Positions 51,545 to 59,036 of a stretch of 64,000 bases of DNA are shown piece after piece. The stretch's first letter is position 1, and each line of letters opens with the position of its first letter. The stretch lies in the NCBI RefSeq assembly GCF_008386585.1, contig NZ_VUOB01000074.1, positions 37,751 through 101,750 on the forward strand, given 5' to 3'. Both the position numbers and the translations under genes were made by a program. Below the pieces are notes generated by a model. The model was not told where the DNA came from. It worked only from the letters and a program-made list of their open reading frames with translations, and did not search any database. Origin of the DNA: Solihabitans fulvus. GTDB taxonomy: Bacteria > Actinomycetota > Actinomycetes > Mycobacteriales > Pseudonocardiaceae.

Positions 51545-52135
51545 ATGAGCCTGGACGACCTGCCGCCGGCCCCACCGGTGCCGCTCCCGGCCCGCCGGCC
51601 GCGCCGAGGACGCCGGGTGTTGCTGGCCCTTGGTGGGGTCGCGCTCGTGGGGGCGGTCGTCGGCGCGCTGGTCCTGTCCGGCGTGTTCGATCCCGGTCCC
51701 GGCGAACCGGGCTGGCACCCCATCGTCGGGTCGGACGTCGGCGGCGACTCGACGACGGGCGAGAAGATCGGGGCCGAGCAGCAGGTCACCAACACGGCGA
51801 GCCAGCAGATCACCGTCGAGCGGATCCGCAGCGAACCGCCGAAGGGCTACGTGGAGCTCGACGCGGGATTCGTGCCGGCGAACTCCTGGAAGTGGCTGGA
51901 CGTGTTCGACCTGGCCCCGGTGACCAAGCCGCCGGTGTCGATCCCGGCCGGGCACAGGGCGGAGCTGTGGATCACCTACCGGGCCTCGTGCCGGCCGGCC
52001 CAGCACGTGTCGAGGGTACAAATGCGGGTCGTGCTCACGGTGTCGATGGGAGCGGTGCGGCAGGACGTCGAGGTGCCGGACACGATCTCGATCGCCGTCC
52101 CCGCACCGGATCCGGCCCTGCCGCCCTGTCCGTGA
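51545..52135 (+). CDS. hypothetical membrane-anchored protein
   Basis: A 196-residue protein, not recognised. A Pro-rich cytoplasmic start with RRPRRGRR leads to one transmembrane helix (VLLALGGVALVGAVVGALVL), then an extracellular beta-rich domain (QQVTNTASQQITVERIRSEP, HRAELWITYRASC) with two cysteines (SCRPAQ and the C-terminal LPPCP). ATG 51545 sits after a 110-bp gap from ipdC, so it may have its own promoter. No link to the steroid pathway is evident. Confidence 0.65.
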   Translation: MSLDDLPPAPPVPLPARRPRRGRRVLLALGGVALVGAVVGALVLSGVFDPGPGEPGWHPIVGSDVGGDSTTGEKIGAEQQVTNTASQQITVERIRSEPPKGYVELDAGFVPANSWKWLDVFDLAPVTKPPVSIPAGHRAELWITYRASCRPAQHVSRVQMRVVLTVSMGAVRQDVEVPDTISIAVPAPDPALPPCP

Positions 52136-52165
52136 TCTGCTGCCTTGTCCGTGAGTGCTGCATGG

Positions 52166-52441
52166 TCAGCGCTTGCGGCTGAGCCTGGCGTTGAGCCGCA
52201 GCAGGTTGGGCACCACCAGGTAGACCACGACGGGCACCACGATGACCGTGAAGACCAGCGTCCGCAGCGGCAGCGGCAGGCCGGAGACGACGGGCCCGAC
52301 CAGCGACTGCACCAGCGTGATCATGGAGTAGACCGCGACCCAGGTCAGCAGCGCCCGGCGGTGCACGGACGGCACGGCGGGGGCAGCGGGAGCAACGGTG
52401 GTGGCGGCCGTGGTGGTGATGGTGGTCGTTGCGGTGGTCAT
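52166..52441 (-). CDS. small two-helix membrane protein
   Basis: A 91-residue protein with a Thr/Ala-rich N-terminus, two hydrophobic helices (LLTWVAVYSMITLVQSLVGP and LRTLVFTVIVVPVVVYLVVP) and a basic C-terminus (RLNARLSRKR). ATG 52441 has GGGGGA about 8 bp upstream; ATG 52450 is the alternative. It is divergent from the TetR gene across a gap with two matching operators, so it is the likely target. No family recognised. Confidence 0.65.
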   Translation of the reverse strand: MTTATTTITTTAATTVAPAAPAVPSVHRRALLTWVAVYSMITLVQSLVGPVVSGLPLPLRTLVFTVIVVPVVVYLVVPNLLRLNARLSRKR

Positions 52442-52478
52442 CTGAAACATCCCCCAGTGGAACCGGCGTCGGAGCCAT

Positions 52479-52539
52479 CTCCAACTTGCTGGTTGGAGTT
52501 TGGCACAGCCGAGACCAGAAGTCCAACCCTTCAGTTGGA
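52479..52539. promoter_or_regulatory. pair of TCCAAC-N6-GTTGGA operators
   Basis: CTCCAAC-N6-GTTGGAG (52479-52498) and TCCAAC-N6-GTTGGA (52522-52539) are perfect inverted repeats whose centres are 42 bp apart (four helical turns). They fill the gap between the small membrane protein gene and the TetR gene. They are strong candidates for TetR autoregulatory sites. Confidence 0.7.
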
Positions 52540-52558
52540 ATTGCCGTATGCTGGCCCT

Positions 52559-53149
52559 ATGGCATGGGACACGGCACGGACCAGGCAGCTACTGCTGGAC
52601 GCCGCGGTCGAGGAGTACGCGACGCACGGCCCCGAGGGCGCGCGGATGGACCGGATAGCGGCGAACGCCTGTGTCAACAAGGAACGGATCTACCAGTACT
52701 TCGGCAACAAGCGGCAGCTGTTCGGCACCGTGCTCACCGGGGAGCTGGAACGGCTGGCCGCCGCGGTGCCGCTGACCCCCGAACTCGCCGCCGACCTCGG
52801 CGAGTACGCGGGCCGCGTCTACGACTACCACCTCAAGCACCCGCACCTGATCCGGCTGATGCACTGGGAGGGACTGCTCGACAACGACGGCGCCGTCCCG
52901 GCCGAGGCCGAGCGCACCGCCCACTACGCGGCGAAGGTCGCCACGCTGGCCGGCGCGCAGCGGGCAGGCGCCATCGCCGGCGACGTCGCCCCGGCACACC
53001 TCATGTACGCCGTCATGGCGCTGGCCGGCTGGTGGTTCGCGGTGCCGCAGATCATCCGGATGCTGGTGGCGGGCGACCCCGACGACGGGCCGGAGTCGCG
53101 CAGGGCCGGCCTGGTCGCCCTGGTGCGCAAGCTGGTGATGGCGCGGTGA
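52559..53149 (+). CDS. TetR family transcriptional regulator
   Basis: A 196-residue TetR regulator: HTH at about 8-55 (LLLDAAVEEYATHGPEGARM, CVNKERIYQYFGNKRQLFGT) and an all-helical ligand domain with a Trp pair (GWWFAVPQI). ATG 52559 places the usual short N-terminus; the second operator ends 20 bp upstream. It overlaps the AraC-type gene by 4 bp and probably represses itself and the divergent membrane-protein gene. Confidence 0.88.
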   Translation: MAWDTARTRQLLLDAAVEEYATHGPEGARMDRIAANACVNKERIYQYFGNKRQLFGTVLTGELERLAAAVPLTPELAADLGEYAGRVYDYHLKHPHLIRLMHWEGLLDNDGAVPAEAERTAHYAAKVATLAGAQRAGAIAGDVAPAHLMYAVMALAGWWFAVPQIIRMLVAGDPDDGPESRRAGLVALVRKLVMAR

Positions 53150-53538
53150 GTCGCGCCACCGAGCAGAGCAACCGCCGCATGCTGCGGGCGCGGGACGCGA
53201 TGGACCGCGCCTACGCGCAGCCGCTGGACGTCCCGACCCTGGCCAGGATCGCCCACGTGTCGGAGACGCACTTCACCCGCACCTTCCGGGCCACCTTCGG
53301 CGAGACGCCGCACCGCTACCTCCAGCGCCGCCGGGTCGAGCGCGCGATGTTCCTGCTGCGGGAGACCGACCGCAGCGTCACGGACATCTGCTTCACCGTC
53401 GGCTTCGGCAGCCCGGGAACGTTCAGCCGCACCTTCCGCGACATCGTCGGCCGGTCGCCGAGGACCTACCGCAGGGAGGCGGCGTCCGCGGTCGTGCCGA
53501 CGTGCTTCGCGATGGCGTGGCTAAGACCGAGCACCTGA
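53146..53538 (+). CDS. small AraC-family transcriptional regulator
   Basis: A 130-residue protein that is little more than an AraC double HTH (LDVPTLARIAHVSETHFTRT, DICFTVGFGSPGTFSRTFRD, GRSPRTYRRE) without a sensing domain. The GTG start overlaps the TetR stop. Such short AraC proteins are often found next to a VOC/glyoxalase gene in actinobacteria, as here, and probably activate it. Confidence 0.85.
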   Translation: MSRATEQSNRRMLRARDAMDRAYAQPLDVPTLARIAHVSETHFTRTFRATFGETPHRYLQRRRVERAMFLLRETDRSVTDICFTVGFGSPGTFSRTFRDIVGRSPRTYRREAASAVVPTCFAMAWLRPST

Positions 53539-53609
53539 CCGTCGCGCCCGCCGCCAATCTGGTTGTTTTGGATAAGTTTCCGCCCGGCCGGCCCAGTAGC
53601 GTCACGTTC

Positions 53610-54023
53610 ATGTTCAACGCCATCACGCACTCGCAGATCTACGTACTCGACCAGGACGAGGCCGTCGACTTCTACGTCGGCAAGCTCGGCCTCGAGATCA
53701 ACTCCGACGTCGACCTCGGCTTCATGCGCTGGCTGACCGTCAGCGTCCCCGGCGACTCCGGGCGGCAGATCCTGCTGGAGAAGCCCGGCGCGCCCGCGCT
53801 GTCCGAGGAGACGGCGCAGCAGGTCCGCGAACTGGTGACCAAGGGTGCGTCCGGCGGCACGCTCATCTTCAGCACGGACGACTGCCAGGGGACCTACGAG
53901 ACGCTGCTCGCGCGGGGCGTCGAGTTCACCGAGGAGCCGACCGACCGCCCGTACGGCATCGACTGCGGCCTGCGCGACCCCTTCGGCAACAACCTCCGCT
54001 TCACCCAGCTGAAGGCCGGCTAG
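53610..54023 (+). CDS. VOC (glyoxalase/dioxygenase) family protein
   Basis: A vicinal-oxygen-chelate fold protein of 137 residues: SQIYVLDQDEAVDFYVGKLG, LLEKPGAPALSEE and the closing DCGLRDPFGNNLRFTQ. The likely role is metal-dependent isomerisation, dioxygenation or drug binding; none can be chosen. It follows the AraC gene by 71 bp and is convergent with kstR2, only 3 bp from its stop. Confidence 0.85.
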   Translation: MFNAITHSQIYVLDQDEAVDFYVGKLGLEINSDVDLGFMRWLTVSVPGDSGRQILLEKPGAPALSEETAQQVRELVTKGASGGTLIFSTDDCQGTYETLLARGVEFTEEPTDRPYGIDCGLRDPFGNNLRFTQLKAG

Positions 54024-54026
54024 CCG

Positions 54027-54680
54027 TCAGCGCGCGATGATCCCGTCGCAGAGGATGGTGATGTACTGGTCGGCGATGGTGTCGGTGCTGAGCCGGCCGC
54101 GCGGGTTGTACCAGTGCACCGTGGTCCAGACCGTGTCGCGGATGAAGCGGTAGACCAACTTGGGGTTGAGGTCGGCGCGGAACACGCCGGCCTTCAACCC
54201 CTGCTGGAGGACCTGGAGCCAGGTGCGCTCGAAGGACTGGCTGATCTGCTTGAGGTAGCTGAACCGCTCGAACTGCGACAGGTACTTCGACTCGTTCTGG
54301 AAGATCGCGATCGCCTGCTGGTAGCTGCCGATCGACCGGAACGACACGCGGACCAGCTCGATGATCACCTCGCGCGCGTCGGTGTGCTCGCGCAGCACCT
54401 CGTTGTACGCGCGCTGCTGGGAGTCGAGGAAGTCCCGCAGGATCTCGTCGACCATCGACTCCTTCGAGTCGAAGTGGTGGTACAGGCTGCCGGACAGGAT
54501 GCCCGCCGTGTCCGCGATCTCACGCACCGTGGTGGCCAGGAACCCTTGCGCGGCAAACATCTCCGCGGCGATCGCGAGCAGCTCCTCGCGCCGCGCCGAG
54601 CTGCCGTTGGCGGTCTTGCGCTGCACGGACCGTGTGCTCGGCCGGGTGCTTCCGGCGGGTCCGCGTCTGGTACTCACCAC
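54027..54680 (-). CDS. kstR2: KstR2, TetR repressor of HIP (ring C/D) catabolism
   Basis: A TetR regulator of 217 residues, clearly KstR2-like: the HTH region (REELLAIAAEMFAAQGFLAT, TAGILSGSLYHHFDSKESMV) and the ligand domain ending KLVYRFIRDTVWTTVHWYNP agree closely with mycobacterial KstR2, which is released from DNA by HIP-CoA. GTG 54680 is chosen because GAGAGG lies 9 bp upstream; ATG 54689 and a longer start at 54728 exist. It sits at the end of fadE30-ipdF-kstR2, so it would be autoregulated from the box at 56762. Confidence 0.92.
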   Translation of the reverse strand: MVSTRRGPAGSTRPSTRSVQRKTANGSSARREELLAIAAEMFAAQGFLATTVREIADTAGILSGSLYHHFDSKESMVDEILRDFLDSQQRAYNEVLREHTDAREVIIELVRVSFRSIGSYQQAIAIFQNESKYLSQFERFSYLKQISQSFERTWLQVLQQGLKAGVFRADLNPKLVYRFIRDTVWTTVHWYNPRGRLSTDTIADQYITILCDGIIAR

Positions 54681-54746
54681 GGTGATCATCCTCTCCGCGC
54701 GGGTTGCTGGCAGGAACAACCGCGTCAACGCCGCCCTCGGCGCACC

Positions 54747-55526
54747 TCACGCATGTTGGCTGCTCACCGACACGACCTCACCGGTGAGGTAGGTCGAGTA
54801 GTCGCTGGCCAGGAAGACAATAACGTTCGCGACCTCCCACGGCTGCGCGGACCGGCCGAACGCCTCCCGCGCGGCGAGTTCGTCGAGCAGTTCCTCGGAG
54901 GTCACCCTGGCCAGGTGCGGGTGCCGCACCAGGCTGGGCGCGACCGCGTTCACCCGCGCCCCGAACGGGGCCGCGTCCAGTGCGGCACACCGGGTCAACG
55001 CCATCACGCCCGCCTTCGCGGCGGCGTAGTGCGCCTGGCCCGCCTGCGCCCGCCAGCCGACCACCGAGGCGTTGTTGACCACCACTCCTCCGCCGCCCTG
55101 GTCGCGGAACAGCCGCAGCGCCGCCCTGGTGCACCGGAACGTTCCGGTCAGCGTGACGTCGAGGACGCGCCCCCACTGGTCGTCCGTCATGTCCAGGATG
55201 GACGCGGTGCCGCCGAGGCCCGCGTTGTTCACCACGACGTCGACCCGGCCGAACTCGGCGACGGCGGCGGCCAGCAGCGCGCCGACCTGCGCCTCGTCGG
55301 TCACGTCGCACGGCACGGCGAGCACGCGCGCGCCGGGCCGCCCGGCGAGGTCGGCCGCGACCTCGGCGAGGCGGCGCGGGTGCTGGTCGCTGACCACCAC
55401 AGCGGCGCCCTCCTCCAGCGCCCGGCGCGCGGTGGCCGAGCCGATGCCGGCGCCGGCGGCCGCGGTCACCACGACCACCCGGTCGCGGAGCAGGCCGTGC
55501 GGCGGCGGGCACGCGGGGACCGTCAT
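54747..55526 (-). CDS. ipdF: IpdF, 5-hydroxy-HIC-CoA dehydrogenase (SDR)
   Basis: A 259-residue SDR: VVVTAAAGAGIGSATARRAL, VVVNNAGLGGTAS, NNASVVGWRAQAGQAHYAAA and KAG. Place between kstR2 and fadE30 and sequence match Rv3559c (IpdF), which oxidises the 5-hydroxyl of 5-OH-HIC-CoA. AAGGAG lies 8 bp before the ATG. It is co-transcribed with fadE30; the junction carries a 30-bp duplication that creates a 10-codon decoy ORF. Confidence 0.88.
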   Translation of the reverse strand: MTVPACPPPHGLLRDRVVVVTAAAGAGIGSATARRALEEGAAVVVSDQHPRRLAEVAADLAGRPGARVLAVPCDVTDEAQVGALLAAAVAEFGRVDVVVNNAGLGGTASILDMTDDQWGRVLDVTLTGTFRCTRAALRLFRDQGGGGVVVNNASVVGWRAQAGQAHYAAAKAGVMALTRCAALDAAPFGARVNAVAPSLVRHPHLARVTSEELLDELAAREAFGRSAQPWEVANVIVFLASDYSTYLTGEVVSVSSQHA

Positions 55527-55570
55527 CGGTTCGGCTCCTTCTGCGGGACCGTCATCCTCGTGGCTCCTTC
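55512..55570 (-). repeat. ~30-bp tandem duplication at the fadE30/ipdF junction
   Basis: GCGGGGACCGTCATC..GGCTCCTTC (55512-55541) is repeated as TGCGGGACCGTCATC..GGCTCCTTC (55542-55570). It duplicates the ribosome binding site plus start codon: the upstream copy overlaps the fadE30 stop and opens a 10-codon ORF (MTVPQKEPNR) that ends on the ipdF start. Confidence 0.8.
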
Positions 55571-56724
55571 GGCAAGCCGAGGACGCGCTCGGCGATGATC
55601 GTCCGCTGGATCTCGTCCGAGCCGCCGTAGATCGTGTCGGCCCTGCTGAACAGGAACAGCCGCTGGAACTCGTCCAGTTCGTAGGGCTCGCCGGACGCGG
55701 TGAGCCCGGCTGGGCCCGCGACGTCCATGGCCAGTTCGCCGAGGCCCCGGTGCCAGCCTGCCCAGCACAGCTTGAGCACGGACGGCGCGATCGCGTCCGG
55801 CCCGCCGGTGAGCGCGCGCATCGCGTTGAGCCGCATGATCTCCAGGCCGATCCACGCGTCGGTCAGCCGGTCCCGCACACCGGGATCGTCGAGGCGTCCG
55901 TTGGCGCGCGCGAGTTCGACGATCGCGGCCCACTCCCGGCGGAACCCGACCTGCTGCCCGACCGTGCTCACACCGCGTTCGAGACCGAGGGTGCCCATCG
56001 CGACCCGCCAGCCGTCGCCGACCGGGCCGAGCACGTTGGCAAGGTCGGTGCGCGCGCCGTCGAAGAACACCTCGTTGAACTCCGAGGTGCCGGTGAGCTG
56101 GCGGATCGGCCGCACCAGCACGCCGGGTTGGCGCATCGGCACCAGCAGACAGGAGATGCCGCGGTGTCCCAAGGTGCCGGGATCGGTTCTGGCCAGCAGG
56201 AAACACCAGTCGGCGACGTGCGCGAGCGAGGTCCACACCTTCTGGCCGGTGACCACCCACTCGTCGCCGTCGCGCACCGCCCTGGTGGTCAGGGCGGCCA
56301 GGTCGGAGCCGGCACCCGGCTCGGAGTAGCCCTGGCACCACAGGTGTTCGACGGCCACGATGGGCGGCAGGAAGCGTCGCTGCTGGTCCGGTGTGCCGAA
56401 GGCGATCACGGTCGGGCCGAGCAGGTTCTCGCCGAAGTGGCTGACCCTGGCCGGCGCGTCGGCCAGGGCGTACTCCTCGTGGAAGATCAGCTGCTCGCGC
56501 GCGGTCGCCGCCCTGCCGCCGAACCGGGCAGGCCAGCCGAGGCAGGTCCAGCCGTGCGCGGCCAGGTGGCGGTCCCAGGCGAGCCGGACGTCGAACGCCT
56601 CGTGTTCGCGGCCGGGTCCGCCGAGGCCGCGCGCGGCGGCGAACTCGCCGCGCAGGTGCTCCGCGAGCCAACCCCGCACCGTGTCCCGGAATGCCGCGTC
56701 CGCCGCGCTGTCGGTGAGGTCCAA
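55552..56724 (-). CDS. fadE30: FadE30-type acyl-CoA dehydrogenase
   Basis: A 390-residue acyl-CoA dehydrogenase with a complete fold: N-terminal helical domain, FAD-binding WCQGYSEPGAGSDLAALTTR and VVTGQKVWTSLAHVADWCFL, and C-terminal YGGSDEIQRTIIAERVLGLP. Position next to ipdF-kstR2 marks FadE30, which starts beta-oxidation of the HIP-CoA propionyl chain. TTG 56724 is chosen since it leaves the KstR2 box 38 bp upstream; TTG 56757 would put the start almost inside the box. Confidence 0.9.
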   Translation of the reverse strand: MDLTDSAADAAFRDTVRGWLAEHLRGEFAAARGLGGPGREHEAFDVRLAWDRHLAAHGWTCLGWPARFGGRAATAREQLIFHEEYALADAPARVSHFGENLLGPTVIAFGTPDQQRRFLPPIVAVEHLWCQGYSEPGAGSDLAALTTRAVRDGDEWVVTGQKVWTSLAHVADWCFLLARTDPGTLGHRGISCLLVPMRQPGVLVRPIRQLTGTSEFNEVFFDGARTDLANVLGPVGDGWRVAMGTLGLERGVSTVGQQVGFRREWAAIVELARANGRLDDPGVRDRLTDAWIGLEIMRLNAMRALTGGPDAIAPSVLKLCWAGWHRGLGELAMDVAGPAGLTASGEPYELDEFQRLFLFSRADTIYGGSDEIQRTIIAERVLGLPKEPRG

Positions 56725-56761
56725 CCGCCCACCCGCCTCGCTCGTCCCGTTCGTCAACCCT

Positions 56762-56775
56762 AGCAAGCACTTGGT
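56762..56775. promoter_or_regulatory. KstR2 operator (exact consensus match)
   Basis: AGCAAGCACTTGGT fits AnCAAGnnCTTGnT at every fixed position. It lies between the divergent fadE30-ipdF-kstR2 operon and the crotonase/acyl-CoA dehydrogenase operon, so one site can control both. The consensus is published for mycobacterial KstR2; binding here is inferred. Confidence 0.85.
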
Positions 56776-56821
56776 TGTTCGCACTATCGTCGGGACACGG
56801 GGACGAGCCGAGGAGCGCGCC

Positions 56822-57667
56822 ATGGCAGCGAGTCCGCAGGAGGTTGTCCGGTACGAGCGGGACGGCGCGATCGGGCGCGTCACGATGAACCGGCCCGAGT
56901 ACCGCAACGCGCAGAACTCCGCCATGACCTACGCGTTGGACGACGCCTTCTACCGGGCCAGCGCGGACGACGAGGTGCGGGTCGTCGTGCTGGCCGGGGC
57001 CGGCGACCACTTCTCGGCGGGGCACGACATCGGTTCGCCTGGGCGCGACGCGCACGTTCCGCACGAGCGCAGGGCCGGGCTGTGGTGGGGCCACACGGAT
57101 CGGGCGGGCGGCGAGTCGCGGTTCGCCCGCGAGCAGGAGGTCTACCTCGGCATGTGCCGGCGCTGGCGGGAGCTGCCCAAGCCGGTGATCGCCAGCGTGC
57201 AGGGCGCCTGCGTGGCCGGTGGGCTGATGCTGGCCTGGATCTGCGACCTGATCGTGGCCGCCGAGGACGCCTTCTTCGCCGATCCGGTGGTGCGGATGGG
57301 GATTCCCGGGGTGGAGTACTTCGCGCATCCGTGGGTGCTCGGGCCGAGGCTGGCCAAGGAGTTCCTGTTCACCGGGCGGCGGATCAGCGCGGCCCGCGCC
57401 CAGCAGGCCGGGATGGTCAACCGGGTCGTGCCGCGCGACCGGCTCGCGGCGGAGACGACAGAGCTGGCCGGGGAGATCGCGGCGATGCCGAGGTTCGGGC
57501 TGGCGCTGGCGAAGAAGGCGGTGAACCAGGCCGAGGACCTGATGGGCCTGCACAACGGCCTCGATTCGGTGTTCGGCCTGCACCACCTCGCGCACGCACA
57601 CAACGCGGAGACCAGCGGCGACTCGCTGGCCGGCCTGACGGCGCGCGACCTGCGGGAGAAGCCGTGA
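56822..57667 (+). CDS. enoyl-CoA hydratase/isomerase family protein
   Basis: A 281-residue crotonase: VTMNRPEYRNAQNSAMTYAL, AGAGDHFSAGHDIGSPGRD, VQGACVAGGLMLAWICDLIV and DPVVRMGIPGVEYFAHPWVL. It has a Trp/His-rich loop (GLWWGHTDRAGGE) absent from short-chain crotonases, suggesting a bulky CoA ester. GAGGAG precedes ATG 56822. It follows the KstR2 box by 46 bp and overlaps the acyl-CoA dehydrogenase gene by 4 bp. It probably hydrates the enoyl-CoA made by FadE30. Confidence 0.88.
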   Translation: MAASPQEVVRYERDGAIGRVTMNRPEYRNAQNSAMTYALDDAFYRASADDEVRVVVLAGAGDHFSAGHDIGSPGRDAHVPHERRAGLWWGHTDRAGGESRFAREQEVYLGMCRRWRELPKPVIASVQGACVAGGLMLAWICDLIVAAEDAFFADPVVRMGIPGVEYFAHPWVLGPRLAKEFLFTGRRISAARAQQAGMVNRVVPRDRLAAETTELAGEIAAMPRFGLALAKKAVNQAEDLMGLHNGLDSVFGLHHLAHAHNAETSGDSLAGLTARDLREKP

Positions 57668-58812
57668 CGGACCTCGCGTTGTCCGCGCGGGAACTGGCCT
57701 TCCGGGAGGAGGTGCGGCGCTGGCTGGCGGCGAACGTGCCGCGCGAGCCGCTGCCGTCGCTGGAGACCGCGCCGGGCTTCGCGGCGCACCGCGGCTGGGA
57801 GCGGATCCTGTTCGACGCCGGCCTTTCCGCCGTGGCGTGGCCGAGCCGCTACGGCGGCCGCGACGCCACGCTGACGGAGTGGCTGTTGTTCGAGGAGGAG
57901 TACCACGCGGCCCGCGCGCCGGCCAGGGTCGGTCAGAACGGCCTGTTCCTGTTGGCCCCCACGCTGTTCGAGCACGGCACCGAGGCGCAGCGACGGCGCT
58001 TCCTGCCCGGGATCGCCAGCGGCGAGGTGGTGTGGGCGCAGGCGTGGTCGGAGCCCGAGGCCGGCAGCGACCTGGCCGCCGTGCGCGCGAGGGCCGACCG
58101 GACCGACGGCGGCTGGTTGCTGTCCGGCCAGAAGACGTGGAGTTCCCGCGCCGCGTTCGCCGACCGGGCGTTCGGGCTGTTTCGCAGCGACCCCGGCGCC
58201 GAACGGCATCGGGGGCTGAGCTACTTCCTGTTTCCGCTGACGGCCGAGGGCGTCACCGTTCGTCCGATCGCGCGGCTGGACGGGAAACCCGCGTTCGCGG
58301 AGATCTTTCTCGACTCGGTGTTCGTGCCGGACGAGGACGTGGTCGGCGAGGTCGGCCAGGGGTGGCGGGTCGCCATGAGCACGGCCGGCAGCGAGCGCGG
58401 CCTGACGTTGCGCAGCCCAGGGCGGTTCCTCGCCTCGGCGACGCGGCTCGTCGAGCTGTGGCGGACCGAGGGCGGCGGAGGTGCGCTGCGGGACCAGGTC
58501 GTGGACTGCTGGATCGCGGCGCAGGCCTACCGGCTCGGCACGTTCGAGACCGCCGCCCGGCTGACCGAAGGCGGGTCGACGGGCGCGGAGGCGAGCCTCG
58601 GCAAGATCTTCTGGTCGGAGCTGGACATCGCGATGCACGAGACTGCGCTGGAGCTGTTGGGAGAGAACGGGGAGCTGGACTCGGGCGCGCCGGACTCGTG
58701 GACCGCCGGATACCTGTTCGCCCTCGCCGGGCCGATCTACGCTGGGACGAACGAGATCCAGCGAACCGTGGTGGCCGAGCGCCTGCTCGGGCTGCCGAGG
58801 GCGGATCGATGA
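57664..58812 (+). CDS. acyl-CoA dehydrogenase (alpha-type, FadE31-like)
   Basis: An acyl-CoA dehydrogenase of 382 residues with full FAD/substrate landmarks (WAQAWSEPEAGSDLAAVRAR, LLSGQKTWSSRAAFADRAFG, ERGLTLRSPGRFLASA) and the terminal GTNEIQRTVVAERLLGLP found in catalytic alpha subunits. It overlaps the crotonase gene (GTGA). A beta-type acyl-CoA dehydrogenase follows after a 75-codon repeat ORF, suggesting an alpha2beta2 enzyme as in steroid-degrading mycobacteria. The symbol is not assigned. Confidence 0.85.
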   Translation: MTDLALSARELAFREEVRRWLAANVPREPLPSLETAPGFAAHRGWERILFDAGLSAVAWPSRYGGRDATLTEWLLFEEEYHAARAPARVGQNGLFLLAPTLFEHGTEAQRRRFLPGIASGEVVWAQAWSEPEAGSDLAAVRARADRTDGGWLLSGQKTWSSRAAFADRAFGLFRSDPGAERHRGLSYFLFPLTAEGVTVRPIARLDGKPAFAEIFLDSVFVPDEDVVGEVGQGWRVAMSTAGSERGLTLRSPGRFLASATRLVELWRTEGGGGALRDQVVDCWIAAQAYRLGTFETAARLTEGGSTGAEASLGKIFWSELDIAMHETALELLGENGELDSGAPDSWTAGYLFALAGPIYAGTNEIQRTVVAERLLGLPRADR

Positions 58813-59036
58813 CGGCCACCAGGGTGCTGGCCACCGGGGTTGGGGCGGCCGGGGCTGGGGCAGTCGGGGTGGGGGCCGTCGGGGTGCTGACAGCCGGGGT
58901 GCTGGCAGCCGGGGCGGGGACCGTCGGAGCCAGGACAGTCGAGGCGGGGGCCGTCGGGGTCCTGGCAGCCGGGGCCGGGGCCGTCGGGGTTGAGGCAGCC
59001 GGGATTGAAGCAGCCGGGGTGGGGGCCGTCCGGTGA
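58809..59036 (+). CDS. 75-residue Ala/Gly/Val pentapeptide-repeat ORF
   Basis: The ORF starts with ATGA over the stop of the upstream acyl-CoA dehydrogenase and ends with GTGA over the start of the next one, so it exactly bridges the two. After MTATR it is built of 14 pentads such as VLATG, VGAAG, AGAVG, VLAAG and AGTVG. The DNA is a 15-bp imperfect tandem repeat (about 58824-59033). No family is known. It may be an expressed linker peptide or a minisatellite that happens to stay open; overlaps on both ends argue for translation. Confidence 0.5.
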   Translation: MTATRVLATGVGAAGAGAVGVGAVGVLTAGVLAAGAGTVGARTVEAGAVGVLAAGAGAVGVEAAGIEAAGVGAVR

